Shown here: positions 55,943 through 64,000 of the stretch, in pieces
Position numbering within the stretch: the first letter of the stretch is position 1
How the letters are laid out: each line of letters opens with the position of its first letter
Source: Planctomycetaceae bacterium
GTDB taxonomy: Bacteria > Planctomycetota > Planctomycetia > Planctomycetales > Planctomycetaceae
NCBI GenBank assembly: GCA_020638955.1
Contig: JACKHO010000001.1
Coordinates: 806,001-870,000, forward strand
Direction of reading: 5' to 3'
DNA length: 64,000 nucleotides
Translations under genes and position numbers: made by a program
Notes under the pieces: model-generated
What the model was told of the DNA's origin: nothing
What the model saw: the letters and a program-made list of their open reading frames with translations, nothing else
The model's database searches: none

Positions 55943-57928
55943 CTATTCACCTCTTGCATTGGTTTTACCGCCCGAGAAGCTACGAACGGACATTTCCCAG
56001 AGGTCGAAGCCGTACTTCTCTCGAACGACTGTCATGCGCATCACATCTGTTGTTCCATCTGCAATCCTCAACCCCATGAGGTCACGGACCCGGTCTCCAA
56101 GATCTACATCTCGGCTATAACCCAATGCCCCATGCGCGCGCATGGCCTCATCACAAGCCTCTAATGCTATCTCAACTCCTTCGGCCTTGATGCCATTGAC
56201 GAGAGGTTCCGCAGCGTCAAAGTCGCCCCGGTCGTAGAAGCGAGCAGCCTCCCGAGCTAGTGCCAAGGCCATTCGTAGTCTGGTCAGGTTTTCGCCGATC
56301 GGTTGCTGAAGGTGCGTAAAGCGTCCGATCGGACCACCGAAGACATGCCGCTGCCGGATTCGCTCAGCCATGATCTCCAGTGCCCGTTCACCACATCCAA
56401 TAGCCGCCGCCGCTTGCATCAATCTCCAATAGAGGAAATGTTCCTCGAAGAGTTCTCCTCCGGAACCGTCATCTCCAATCAAATGCTCGGGACCAACATA
56501 CATGTTGTCGAACTTCAACCCGCCAAAAGAGTTCCCCGTCAGTCCATGTGCGTACCGATCGACAATCTCCAATCCAGGATGATCAATCGGAAGAAGAAAT
56601 GCTGTCCGATCGTTGGAGGAACCATCCGCTGATGAGGTGTAGAGAACAACGTGAGTTGCCTGTCGCAGACGGGCGTTCCATAGCTTTGAGCCGGTCAAAC
56701 GAAAACCGTCGCCGTCTTTTACAGCTCGACTTTGCATGCTTTTGGTATCTGTCCCGGCATTCTCCTCGGTAATCGCGACCGCAAAGTAAGCATTTCCAGC
56801 AAGCAGTTGTTTGAGCGCGAATTCAGCAACTGGCGAACCCATCTTCACTGCTGGCCGACCGTGAGCACCACCCACCACATCTCGCAGATTCAAGTTGTAA
56901 CGTCCGGCGTGGCGGAATATCTCCAGCATCTGCTCGGCGCTCCAACCACTTCCCCCAACAGATGCTGGCAAGTCCAGCCCCGGAAGACCAAAGGCGGCAC
57001 CTCGTCGACGCCACTCGCGTGGCGACGTCAACTTACCTTCCGAACGAAGTTGTTCAGCAAGCTCGTCGATCGCTGTCTTTACCTGGTTCACGGTCAACGA
57101 TGGGGTCGACGGCGGCACCAGTTCCGACGGGAATAGCCGTACCTTGAAAACGGTATTGAGTTCCAGAACGAGAGGGTTTGAGGACATCTGCCCAGGACTC
57201 TCAAAGTACACTCGTTTGTACTTGATCGCGGGTGAATCGCGTTTCTCGACGGTGAACTGGTAATCCTTCATCGGTTTGCCCGGATTCAAAACGCGAATCT
57301 GAGTATCGCCAAGATCCTTCAACAGCACGAAGTGTCGGCCAAGCACATTCCCACCATCCGTTGTGACGGTGTATGCAAGAATCATTAGCTCTCCGCCCTT
57401 GATCGTTAGATCAGGCCCTTCACTGTCGGACCAGTACGGTCCGGCGTTTGCGTGGATACTATTTCGTGCAGACACGACATCCACTTGGACTTTATATCCA
57501 GGGATTTGGTCAGCCATCCAATCAAACAGATTGACGAATCGGTCGTTGGTAATTCGGCCTTCCTTTAGTTCGGGATGCGTCTGGAACAGCTGGAGTGCGT
57601 ATTGATGAGGTTCTGGATGCAGCGGCTGACCAGTCATCGACCGAAGCGTCTGCATGGCGATCAAAGCCGCCGAGATAGGACACGCCCCACCGCCATCGGT
57701 GTTGATCAGTGCGTCAAGTTCCCCTTGTCGAACGATCACTGGTGTGTTGTTCGAGTGAGCATCTTGAATCGCACGAATCGCATACGTCGGCGATGAAAGC
57801 ACCTGGTTAGAGCCAGTCTGTGCAGCGGGGGTATCAGCCCTGACAGCAGATTGCCATGGATTGCAGCACATTGACACAAGGAAAAGCAGTAAACAAGTAT
57901 GCCGCGTCGCAGAAGTCGTTATATTCAT
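55943..57928 (-). CDS. C39-like peptidase fused to acyl-CoA dehydrogenase
   Basis: 661 residues with a signal peptide (residues 1-31). Residues about 60-240 look like a C39/papain-like cysteine peptidase: GGGACPISAALIAMQTL with Cys83, GRHFVLLKD with His199, and RVLNPGKPM with Asn215. From about 280 to the end is an acyl-CoA dehydrogenase fold: AITEENAGTD, LTGSKLWNA, HVFGGPIGRFTHLQQPIGE, and IADGTTDVMRM, where the usual catalytic Glu of the YEGT motif is Asp. A signal peptide on an FAD enzyme is odd. AGGA precedes the ATG. The gene starts 40 bp after the DUF6527-like gene and may be in the same transcript. Confidence 0.7.
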   Translation of the reverse strand: MNITTSATRHTCLLLFLVSMCCNPWQSAVRADTPAAQTGSNQVLSSPTYAIRAIQDAHSNNTPVIVRQGELDALINTDGGGACPISAALIAMQTLRSMTGQPLHPEPHQYALQLFQTHPELKEGRITNDRFVNLFDWMADQIPGYKVQVDVVSARNSIHANAGPYWSDSEGPDLTIKGGELMILAYTVTTDGGNVLGRHFVLLKDLGDTQIRVLNPGKPMKDYQFTVEKRDSPAIKYKRVYFESPGQMSSNPLVLELNTVFKVRLFPSELVPPSTPSLTVNQVKTAIDELAEQLRSEGKLTSPREWRRRGAAFGLPGLDLPASVGGSGWSAEQMLEIFRHAGRYNLNLRDVVGGAHGRPAVKMGSPVAEFALKQLLAGNAYFAVAITEENAGTDTKSMQSRAVKDGDGFRLTGSKLWNARLRQATHVVLYTSSADGSSNDRTAFLLPIDHPGLEIVDRYAHGLTGNSFGGLKFDNMYVGPEHLIGDDGSGGELFEEHFLYWRLMQAAAAIGCGERALEIMAERIRQRHVFGGPIGRFTHLQQPIGENLTRLRMALALAREAARFYDRGDFDAAEPLVNGIKAEGVEIALEACDEAMRAHGALGYSRDVDLGDRVRDLMGLRIADGTTDVMRMTVVREKYGFDLWEMSVRSFSGGKTNARGE

Positions 57929-57968
57929 TTTGAGTTCCTACTTAGGCTCGCTGATCTGATTATGGATG

Positions 57969-58325
57969 CTATTGGTTGTTGTTCTCACGGCACCAAACCA
58001 CTTTGCTCTCGCGAAGAAAGAAGTGGCTGCGACATCCTACTTTCCGCCAAACAGATGGTGATAAAGATACAGTATTGTTTGCATTGAAAACGACTGACCA
58101 CCTTGGTCTCGCGTCGGCTAACAGATTCATGAGAAGTGTTTCACCGCAGCCACATGGGCAGATCATAGCAACAAACCAGAGGTACTTTTCCTCGCCTGCT
58201 ATGTAGATTGTTTCCGGTTCGATTTGATCTGGTAACTCTTCTACATGCTCCGTCTTGAAGCGTACCGGCTTCCTTTGAAACCAACTGCAAAGCCATGCCA
58301 AGTTGCGAGTGAAGAACTTTTTCAT
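57969..58325 (-). CDS. DUF6527-like zinc-binding protein of the Ubl operon
   Basis: 118 residues. Cysteines are ICPCGCGE (56, 58, 60), CRSHF (Cys98, His101) and VVWC (112), enough for a zinc site. The core YLWFVAMICPCGCGETLLMNL, SVVFNANNTVSLSPSVW and GCRSHFF match my memory of DUF6527, a family found beside bacterial E1/E2/Ubl genes. The function is not settled; a peptidase or structural role has been considered for the family. The start overlaps the E1 stop by ATGA, showing tight coupling. Confidence 0.8.
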   Translation of the reverse strand: MKKFFTRNLAWLCSWFQRKPVRFKTEHVEELPDQIEPETIYIAGEEKYLWFVAMICPCGCGETLLMNLLADARPRWSVVFNANNTVSLSPSVWRKVGCRSHFFLRESKVVWCRENNNQ

Positions 58326-59719
58326 GCCGCTTCCACCTCGCTGAGATAGGGATTATCGAGGAGGGGCACGGTGTCACCTCGCCCAACATGTTTGGAAAGC
58401 GCCTGACACGGCGCCCCATCTTCGTCCATGGGAGCAAAACGGGGGTCCGTCAAGCTGCTCCCGAACCTCGCAAACTGCTCGTTGCCTTCGACGCGAAAGG
58501 GATGCAATCTCGCGAGGATTTCCAGCATCGTCAAACTTGCATAGTGCATGTTTATACTTACAACAGCTGGACGATCTTCCTGAACTCCATGAATGTATTT
58601 GTCTTTCAGTTGAGTGGCGTAAACCTCTGGGTTCGTCCGCTTGAGCCCTTCTGCCTCAACCTGTCTCATCGTGATCACTTTTCGACTCAGCAAGCTGGAA
58701 CCACCAGGTTGGAGATAGTTGACCGAACCACAAATCTGATTGATGCCACCGTGACCATCCGCATCAAGGCGAATACCGACGTCGAAGTACGGCATGCAGT
58801 AGAAAGTTGCCAGTTTGTTCAGCAACCAGCGTCCTTCAGCACTATCCATACATCCCACGACAACATCACATTCAGCAACACGCTTGATGATCTCCGGTTC
58901 GCAAAGATTATGTGGCAACGCCTCAACGATCGTTCCCAGCGCGACCGATTTGATCCACTTCTTGGCAACCTCCACCTTGAGTTGCCCGATGTCGCTCTTT
59001 CGCGCAAATGTAATGCGGTTTAGGTTTTTCTCGTCGATGCGATCCGGATCAACCAAAACAAGATGGCCGACATTGTGCCTCATCAGCATTTCGATCATCG
59101 GGCTGCCGGTGCCCGAACAGCCGACAACAGCAACAGAAAGTTGACGCAGCAATCCCGTTGTCCCCGCGCCGAATGCCTGCGCATTGCGCCAAGCGAACCC
59201 TGGTATGTCATCGGATTTCACATCCGACGCGAACCAAAAGTTGAGATCGTCGCCGACAACGGACAATACGTCGATCGGTTCGAGTCGTTCTTCGGGCGTC
59301 ATCCAGCGACCGAACAACGATCCGTCAGGTAAAACGACAACGCTACCATGGGGTAAATCAGAATCCGTCCACGCTTGGACGGAAGCGAGCAGTTCGCGAT
59401 CCGAAACATCATCGGTGGGGGAAAACCTGGCAAGGCCACAGGGATGGCTGTGAAACTTTACAACAGTCAGCCCTTTGTCGGTCGTTTCGCGGAGGATCGG
59501 GGCAAACGCATCAGTTTCCCAAGTAACGCGATCGTGCCGCCGAACAGGACACTTTTCGTAGGGGATCGTATGAATCGCGCGCACGCTCAACGCATGGACA
59601 CTGTTCCCGTTCCGGCGACCGCAGAGCGCAAATGCCACCGCTTCCTTACCATCGCCTGGGTACAAATGGGACAATAGCAGTTCATGTTGTCGCCCCGTCA
59701 TTCGCAACTTGGTTTTCAT
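58322..59719 (-). CDS. JAB/MPN peptidase-E1 (ThiF) fusion
   Basis: 465 residues with two catalytic parts. The N-terminal JAB domain has the JAMM metal motif His90-Ser-His92-Pro, Ser100 and Asp103, expected to trim or remove a ubiquitin-like protein. The C-terminal part is an E1-like adenylyltransferase: VVGCSGTGSPMIE (200-210), LVDPDRIDEKNLNRI, GQLKVEVAK and VVGCMDSAEGR. It should activate the Ubl C-terminus; the catalytic Cys is not obvious, with Cys330 one candidate. It overlaps the E2-like gene (ATGA) upstream and the DUF6527-like gene downstream. Confidence 0.88.
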   Translation of the reverse strand: MKTKLRMTGRQHELLLSHLYPGDGKEAVAFALCGRRNGNSVHALSVRAIHTIPYEKCPVRRHDRVTWETDAFAPILRETTDKGLTVVKFHSHPCGLARFSPTDDVSDRELLASVQAWTDSDLPHGSVVVLPDGSLFGRWMTPEERLEPIDVLSVVGDDLNFWFASDVKSDDIPGFAWRNAQAFGAGTTGLLRQLSVAVVGCSGTGSPMIEMLMRHNVGHLVLVDPDRIDEKNLNRITFARKSDIGQLKVEVAKKWIKSVALGTIVEALPHNLCEPEIIKRVAECDVVVGCMDSAEGRWLLNKLATFYCMPYFDVGIRLDADGHGGINQICGSVNYLQPGGSSLLSRKVITMRQVEAEGLKRTNPEVYATQLKDKYIHGVQEDRPAVVSINMHYASLTMLEILARLHPFRVEGNEQFARFGSSLTDPRFAPMDEDGAPCQALSKHVGRGDTVPLLDNPYLSEVEAA

Positions 59720-60111
59720 CGGTCAAACTCCCTCGCCAGCCAGTGGTCGACCAGCGTCAAGTGCGTTGAAATATCATCTACGCCGACGCGCCACGGATTG
59801 GCAGATGTGTAGTGTCTTGACCATCGTTGCCATGGCTCCCCAGCAACACTGTGGTTGGAAACGGCAGGAATCTTCTTGCCGTCTGACCGCTGCAAATCGG
59901 GTCGAAAATAGACCATGTCCAACGCGGCCTCTGGATACGCGCTGGGGATCAAGAGCAGGGCCGAAACCTTCGGATGGTTGTAGCCCTCAGGAAGAGCCCA
60001 ATCGTGGACGAGAAGGCATCGCTGCTTCCCGTCCACGATGGTTTCCCACGGCAGACCCCGTCCGTTCAAATGCTGCTCGTCCGACTCAGGAAGACGGAAA
60101 TCTCGCCGCAT
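59716..60111 (-). CDS. E2-like protein (prokaryotic E2 family E type)
   Basis: 131 residues resembling the compact bacterial E2 fold: LPWETIVDGKQRCLLVHDWALPEGYNHPKVSALLLIP, PEAALDMVYFRPDLQ, and NHSVAGEPWQRWSRHY followed by a C-terminal helix. It would carry or position the Ubl during conjugation. The only cysteine is Cys32; none lies after the NHS block where eukaryotic E2s have the catalytic Cys. It sits 3 bp after the Ubl stop and overlaps the E1 gene by four bases. Confidence 0.78.
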   Translation of the reverse strand: MRRDFRLPESDEQHLNGRGLPWETIVDGKQRCLLVHDWALPEGYNHPKVSALLLIPSAYPEAALDMVYFRPDLQRSDGKKIPAVSNHSVAGEPWQRWSRHYTSANPWRVGVDDISTHLTLVDHWLAREFDR

Positions 60112-60114
60112 GTC

Positions 60115-60444
60115 TCAGCCCTCCGTTTGATCTAGGGGCAGGGTCATAAAACGCTCGACGCCGCGTCTGGTGAAATCGGCGACGTCATCCAAACCAATCG
60201 TTTCGGTTTGGCCACCTCGCAGCTTTTGCGAGATAGTGAACTGTTCGGGCGGCGTTTTCCCCGCGAGAACCAGCAGTTCCCGCCCCGTCATCTCGGGAAC
60301 TTCTACGACGTAGCGTTCCTTGTCGATACGGATACGGTAGCGGCGTGCTTTGGGCGGTTTTCGGCCCGCCTTTCCGTATTCTTCGACATCCAGCAGGTCA
60401 ACGACATCATCATCGTCAACTTCGGTAGCCTGATGTTCAGACAT
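60115..60444 (-). CDS. Ubiquitin-like (multiubiquitin-type) protein
   Basis: 109 residues. An acidic N-terminus precedes one beta-grasp-like domain: RYRIRIDKERYVVEVPEMTGRELLVLAGK, FTISQKLRGGQTETIG and the final PLDQTEG, with a Gly at the very C-terminus that could be adenylated by the E1. Only one domain is present rather than tandem copies. GAGGAG precedes the ATG. It is the first gene of the conjugation operon. Confidence 0.82.
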   Translation of the reverse strand: MSEHQATEVDDDDVVDLLDVEEYGKAGRKPPKARRYRIRIDKERYVVEVPEMTGRELLVLAGKTPPEQFTISQKLRGGQTETIGLDDVADFTRRGVERFMTLPLDQTEG

Positions 60445-60720
60445 AGCTCAAATCTCCTCGCAGAGACACGGTCTGCGAATCCGCCGCCAGCTTTCTGATT
60501 GAAACGGACTGCGAGAAGAGCTACGCTATGAAGCAGCGGCTGGCGGGACTTCTCGCTGGTCACTAACTCAGCCGTTTCGCAGCTTGTCGCCAAACTTGCC
60601 TGCGATGCGGCTTTTTTCTTTCGGGAATGCCGAAAAGCGATTCCGACCGCTTTTGCTTTCCTCTTCACCCTAATTCTCGCACGCCCCGGAAAATCGAACC
60701 ATGGAAGTTTGAGTTTTTCC

Positions 60721-61542
60721 TCAGTCGTCCTCGTCGGCATCATCTTCTTCAGCCACCAGGAAGGTGACCGCGTAGCCGGATTGCCCAAAGATCAGAATCT
60801 CCTCCCAGAGATCGTGCGGCGGTTTGCCCTCGAACCAAATCTCGGAATCGACACAGCCCTTCGCCGACCGTTGTTGCGCGGCAAGTGCATTCTTGGAAAT
60901 CGTTCCGGCTGGAACGTCAGACCCTCGTTCGACCCATCCGAGTCTCAATGCTCGCATAGAATCTGACGTAAAGTTGAAACGCACTCGACCGTTCTCTGTC
61001 AGCACGGCGCAACACGGTTCAAAATCGAGCTGAACGTAGCGTATCACGGTGCTGAGTACTGAAGTCTCAAACTGGTCGTTCGCCAGGTCCGCCAGGTCTT
61101 GAAGAGAACATCCGCCGCGATGCTTTTTTGCAAAGTCGTTCATAGCATGTCGTGGCATCAAGAGTGCCGCAGCAAACTGATCGGCTTGGCGTTCCAGTGG
61201 CTTTTCAGACACAAACCCGGCGCGGGAACCGTGCCAGAAACCCGACAGCAAGTACTCACGATGGGCGGGGATGTAAAAATGTCCCAACTCGTGAGCGATC
61301 GAAAATCGAACACGCCCCATTGGACGCAACCCTGGTGAGGCTTCGGCGTAAAACAAATAGAATCCGCTTCGGTCATGTTGCTTTCGGTACTCAAGTCGGC
61401 CATCGAAACAGTCATCGTAAGTACCTGGCAGGACCTTGATTTGCTCTTCCGCTGCGATCTTGAACGGATCGACCGGCGTATCACAAATCTCATGGCCAGC
61501 GCGAACTTCATCGGCAAGTTGTTCGAGCTCAAGCGGTTTCAC
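60721..61542 (-). CDS. ImmA/IrrE-type metalloprotease
   Basis: 273 residues. The zincin motif FSIAHELGHFYIP (His84, Glu85, His88) and LERQADQFAAALLMP (Glu117) are intact. ImmA/IrrE proteases cut a repressor to switch on phage, mobile-element or stress genes. The C-terminal 100 residues form a second domain ending with an acidic tail (EEDDADEDD). Its start overlaps the stop of the acidic 121-residue protein, so it belongs to the sigma factor operon. The Ubl operon begins 276 bp downstream. Confidence 0.88.
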   Translation of the reverse strand: MKPLELEQLADEVRAGHEICDTPVDPFKIAAEEQIKVLPGTYDDCFDGRLEYRKQHDRSGFYLFYAEASPGLRPMGRVRFSIAHELGHFYIPAHREYLLSGFWHGSRAGFVSEKPLERQADQFAAALLMPRHAMNDFAKKHRGGCSLQDLADLANDQFETSVLSTVIRYVQLDFEPCCAVLTENGRVRFNFTSDSMRALRLGWVERGSDVPAGTISKNALAAQQRSAKGCVDSEIWFEGKPPHDLWEEILIFGQSGYAVTFLVAEEDDADEDD

Positions 61543-61904
61543 TGCTCCTCGGCTCCCTTGTCATCCGCATCTTCCAGTTCACGCAACTTTCGCTCCATCT
61601 CCTCGCGTGCCGCGTCGGTGAGATCGTCCTCGTCACCTCGATTCATCGCCGACGCCAGTTCTTCATCGTGAAGTGTTTCGGATTCTTTCCAAATTGACGT
61701 CGCCTTAGATTCTCGTGTCCCATTCATTACTCGCTCCACGAAATCATCTCCCAGCTTCTCCAGCACCTGACGATCTTCGGCTGTCAAAAACCGTTTGGCT
61801 TTCTTCAACGCTTCCATATCCAGATCGCCAGAATCCTCCTGCCGGAAAGCTGCGGCAATGAGAGCGTCGAGCGCCTGATCCTCACGGTCCAGTTCGCTGT
61901 TCAT
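61539..61904 (-). CDS. Small acidic protein, candidate regulator partner
   Basis: 121 residues, rich in Glu/Asp and Lys, without cysteines or membrane segments; largely helical (REEMERKLRELEDADDKG). No family was recognised. It overlaps the sigma factor gene upstream and the ImmA/IrrE gene downstream by four bases each. By position it could be the anti-sigma factor or the protease substrate (inference only). Confidence 0.65.
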   Translation of the reverse strand: MNSELDREDQALDALIAAAFRQEDSGDLDMEALKKAKRFLTAEDRQVLEKLGDDFVERVMNGTRESKATSIWKESETLHDEELASAMNRGDEDDLTDAAREEMERKLRELEDADDKGAEEQ

Positions 61905-62572
61905 AGCTCACCTTGCTTTCCAAAGTTGTACCCTTTGTCTGCCAGCAACTTCCTGACCTTCGCTCTTGCCTCCTGCAACGCACGCTTCACAGCTGCCAGA
62001 GTTTCCGGCTTGCCGGCTCTTTCGGACACAAGGCGTTGCAGTTCTGGCATTGAAGCCGTTTCGGGAAAGTCGCCTACGAAAACACCCATGACAAGTTTTT
62101 GGCGATTCGGGAGCTGACTAATTGCCTTTCGGATCAACTCCATCACCTCACAACGTTCAAGCTGATTGAGTTCACTCCACGTACCTCCAATCTTGGTGTT
62201 CCTGAGAAATCCACCGACCGCGTCGACCAGCCGATCTCTGGCATCCTGACGACGCAGACGGTCAGTCGCACGCCGAAATGCAATCGCGCAAAGAAACGGA
62301 AGAAGTGGTTGCTCAGGATCGAAATCCTTCGCTTCGAGAATGCCGGTGATGACATCAGCCCAAACCTCTTCAAGATCTGCTGACTGCAATCCCGGAAACC
62401 GCTCACGCAGCCACCCGCAGATTCCGAAACGCAGGTGATGGTGGATCAACTCGATCCCTTCCTTCACTTCGTCTTCGGAACCGTCAAGCAAAAGGCGGAC
62501 GTATTCCTCATCAAACGGTTCACACACTATCACCTGCACTCCCAAACGCCTGTGAGATGATTCACTGCCCAC
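61901..62572 (-). CDS. ECF-like RNA polymerase sigma factor
   Basis: 223 residues. Region 2 appears in PLLPFLCAIAFRRATDRLRRQDARD and region 4 in ISQLPNRQKLVMGVFVGDF, followed by an HTH-like segment ending LQEARAKVRKLLADKGY. An N-terminal extension precedes region 2. The start is GTG at 62572. It should direct transcription of a small regulon, perhaps the Ubl operon that lies downstream on the same strand. ImmA/IrrE and the small acidic protein are its operon partners. Confidence 0.8.
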   Translation of the reverse strand: MGSESSHRRLGVQVIVCEPFDEEYVRLLLDGSEDEVKEGIELIHHHLRFGICGWLRERFPGLQSADLEEVWADVITGILEAKDFDPEQPLLPFLCAIAFRRATDRLRRQDARDRLVDAVGGFLRNTKIGGTWSELNQLERCEVMELIRKAISQLPNRQKLVMGVFVGDFPETASMPELQRLVSERAGKPETLAAVKRALQEARAKVRKLLADKGYNFGKQGEL

Positions 62573-62725
62573 AAATACTGGAATGGGTCTAAGGTTGGCG
62601 ACGTCTCCCGCATCTCTTCGCCAAGATCAAACTCGCAGTGACCACCAAATCGAACCACACTTTCTTTCAAAAATTCAACTTTTTTTACATCAGTTCTTAG
62701 GCACCCAACTTGGCCCCATTATCCA

Positions 62726-64000
62726 TCACCCTAACGTCACGTTGTCGTCAAGTCCCAGTTCCTTCAGGCCTGAACGTGCCTCATCAGCTTTGGATTGCCC
62801 TTGCTCGCCTTCAGCGGGGACCTCAAACGATACTTTCAACCTCAGCCCATCACTTGACGCAAATCGGCTGAGCACTTTTGTATAAAAGTTCATCCATTTC
62901 TGAGGCGGTACGGTTCCCTCCCAGCGAATCGCCTTTTGACTTGGTGGTAAATCATCACCTGGCCCTGACCCGCCTCCAGTCTTCTCTTGCGGCTTCACGA
63001 TCCGGACTTCGGCAATGGCCTCAAGACCCTCTGATTCGGCTTTTACGGTAAACAAGCCACCTTCATTGTCGCTGCTCGCCTTGTAGAGTCCGTCGGTTGT
63101 GATCTCGCCACCCGACGCAGTCCATTTTGCGGATGGGGTCGAACACGCTTCGCCGTACTGATCGACTCCCAAGCACGAAAACGATGCCTGCTCACCGGGC
63201 TTCAACGTAACGTCAGTGGGTCGGATCGTGATGCGATCCAATCTTGGTGGCTCACGGAGCTTCTGGGCGTCCTCTGCTTTGAGAATGAAAACATCCTCTG
63301 CAATCTCGACATCACCTTCAGCGAGACTCTCGTCGAAATGGAGAAGCTTGAACTGGCCGCTACTTTGTTTGACCGCGTATCCCAGTGTGCCGTGACTGAC
63401 GCCATCAGCGATCGTCCGCTTGATGGTGTCTGCATCGAGCAGCCGAGGAAGTTGTGGCGATGAATAGAAAGCATCACGGACTCCCTTTGTGGACCATTCC
63501 GTCAATGCGGGCGGCCAATACTTCAGCAACTTATTGGCACCCACACCTGAGGTGATTTCATCTGTCCGGCTCAACTCGTTGATATACAACTCAACAAGGT
63601 TGCTAGCCTGGCTCGACGTGATCTGGCCGAGGTCGATCTGTCGCAGTTTGTTGTCTTTGCCGAGCAGATAAAGATAGCGGTACGTTCGCCAGATGGCCTC
63701 TTTCATATCGGACTTAGCACGCCCGAGGTTCTTCTTCAGAAGACGCTCCTGACCTTCATCCAACTGTTTGCGCGTATCGGTGTCGTCTTCGATCGCCTCC
63801 CAGGCCAAAACATCGCGTGTGGCATCGTGGATCGCGTCGGAGGCATCTGGGACGGCAAACAGCAAGGCTGATTTGTAGGTCCGGCCAGATGTACCACACT
63901 CACGCACAATCGTTTCAAGCAACTTTTCAGTCGCACGATCTCCTACAAGATGATCCAGTCCCATCACAGCCAGTGTCAGGACGGGACGATTCGGGACATC
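62726..64000 (-). CDS. DUF499-like ATPase, C-terminal part with Ig-like domain (partial)
   Basis: Runs off the right edge; 424 residues are seen. The visible part begins DVPNRPVLTLAVMGLDHLVG and continues with TYKSALLFAVPDASDAIHDATRDVLAWEAI, which I associate with DUF499-type ATPases of phage-defence islands. Its N-terminal Walker region is outside the window. An Ig-like/BIG-type domain follows (RITIRPTDVTLKPGEQASFSCLG..GLYKASSDNEGG), unusual in a cytoplasmic ATPase. The last 90 residues start after a Gly-rich linker (KTGGGSGPGDDLPP). Confidence 0.6.
   Translation of the reverse strand, partial: DVPNRPVLTLAVMGLDHLVGDRATEKLLETIVRECGTSGRTYKSALLFAVPDASDAIHDATRDVLAWEAIEDDTDTRKQLDEGQERLLKKNLGRAKSDMKEAIWRTYRYLYLLGKDNKLRQIDLGQITSSQASNLVELYINELSRTDEITSGVGANKLLKYWPPALTEWSTKGVRDAFYSSPQLPRLLDADTIKRTIADGVSHGTLGYAVKQSSGQFKLLHFDESLAEGDVEIAEDVFILKAEDAQKLREPPRLDRITIRPTDVTLKPGEQASFSCLGVDQYGEACSTPSAKWTASGGEITTDGLYKASSDNEGGLFTVKAESEGLEAIAEVRIVKPQEKTGGGSGPGDDLPPSQKAIRWEGTVPPQKWMNFYTKVLSRFASSDGLRLKVSFEVPAEGEQGQSKADEARSGLKELGLDDNVTLG

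Noticed and set aside
57969..60444. Reading the Ubl locus as type II CBASS
   Set aside because: No CD-NTase (cGAS-like) gene is present, and the Ubl and DUF6527-like genes point to a separate conjugation system.

Overview
The window looks like chromosomal DNA of a planctomycete. This is inferred from gene content, not from a marker gene. The pointers are many signal-peptide enzymes for polysaccharides and esters, a squalene-hopene-type cyclase beside a DUF116-polyprenyl synthetase fusion, a two-FeoA ferrous iron locus, and the moderately high GC. Housekeeping genes (hisA, lepA, thiS, tRNA-Val, feoAB, an htrA-type protease) alternate with accessory blocks that become denser to the right.

Left part (1-22 kb): a minus-strand operon of secreted proteins (concanavalin-like protein, frameshifted GDPD, BNR/sialidase fragment) faces a secreted beta-helix protein; then hisA and a frameshifted lepA. 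At 6.8-12.2 kb there is an orphan protein, two palindromic elements, an SGNH esterase and an MmeI-like restriction-modification enzyme ending beside tRNA-Val(CAC). thiS follows, then a PIN/TRAM - cyclase - DUF116/polyprenyl synthetase operon that probably makes and cyclises isoprenoids, an OLD-like ATPase-nuclease, and a metal-homeostasis pair (ArsR-type repressor with a 12-2-12 operator, COG0523 GTPase).

Middle (22-43 kb): a five-gene operon encodes a HEAT/DUF4132 protein, a MoxR AAA+ ATPase, a DUF5682-type protein, a VWA (MIDAS) protein and an unrecognised 712-residue protein. It is followed by a YtcJ-type amidohydrolase, a two-domain esterase, a membrane thioredoxin, an HtrA-type protease, and feoA-feoA-feoB behind a sigma70-like promoter with a Fur-like palindrome.

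Right part (42.7-64 kb) is an accessory island: a frameshifted ISKra4-family IS, a DDE integrase flanked by two related HTH proteins, a truncated SDR gene, a frameshifted nuclease (DUF4297-like), a hydrolase-methyltransferase fusion, a heparinase-like lyase, and a GIY-YIG protein with a degenerate zincin-like partner. The most notable locus is a compact ubiquitin-like conjugation operon at 57969-60444 (Ubl, E2-like, JAB-E1 fusion, DUF6527-like). It is followed 40 bp later by an unusual C39-peptidase/acyl-CoA dehydrogenase fusion and an intrinsic terminator. Just upstream are an ECF-type sigma factor, a small acidic protein and an ImmA/IrrE protease, then a DUF499-like ATPase that runs off the end. 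Together these suggest a defence island.

Several genes (GDPD, lepA, ISKra4 transposase, DUF4297-like nuclease) are broken by single-base shifts. The lepA and GDPD shifts may be sequencing errors.
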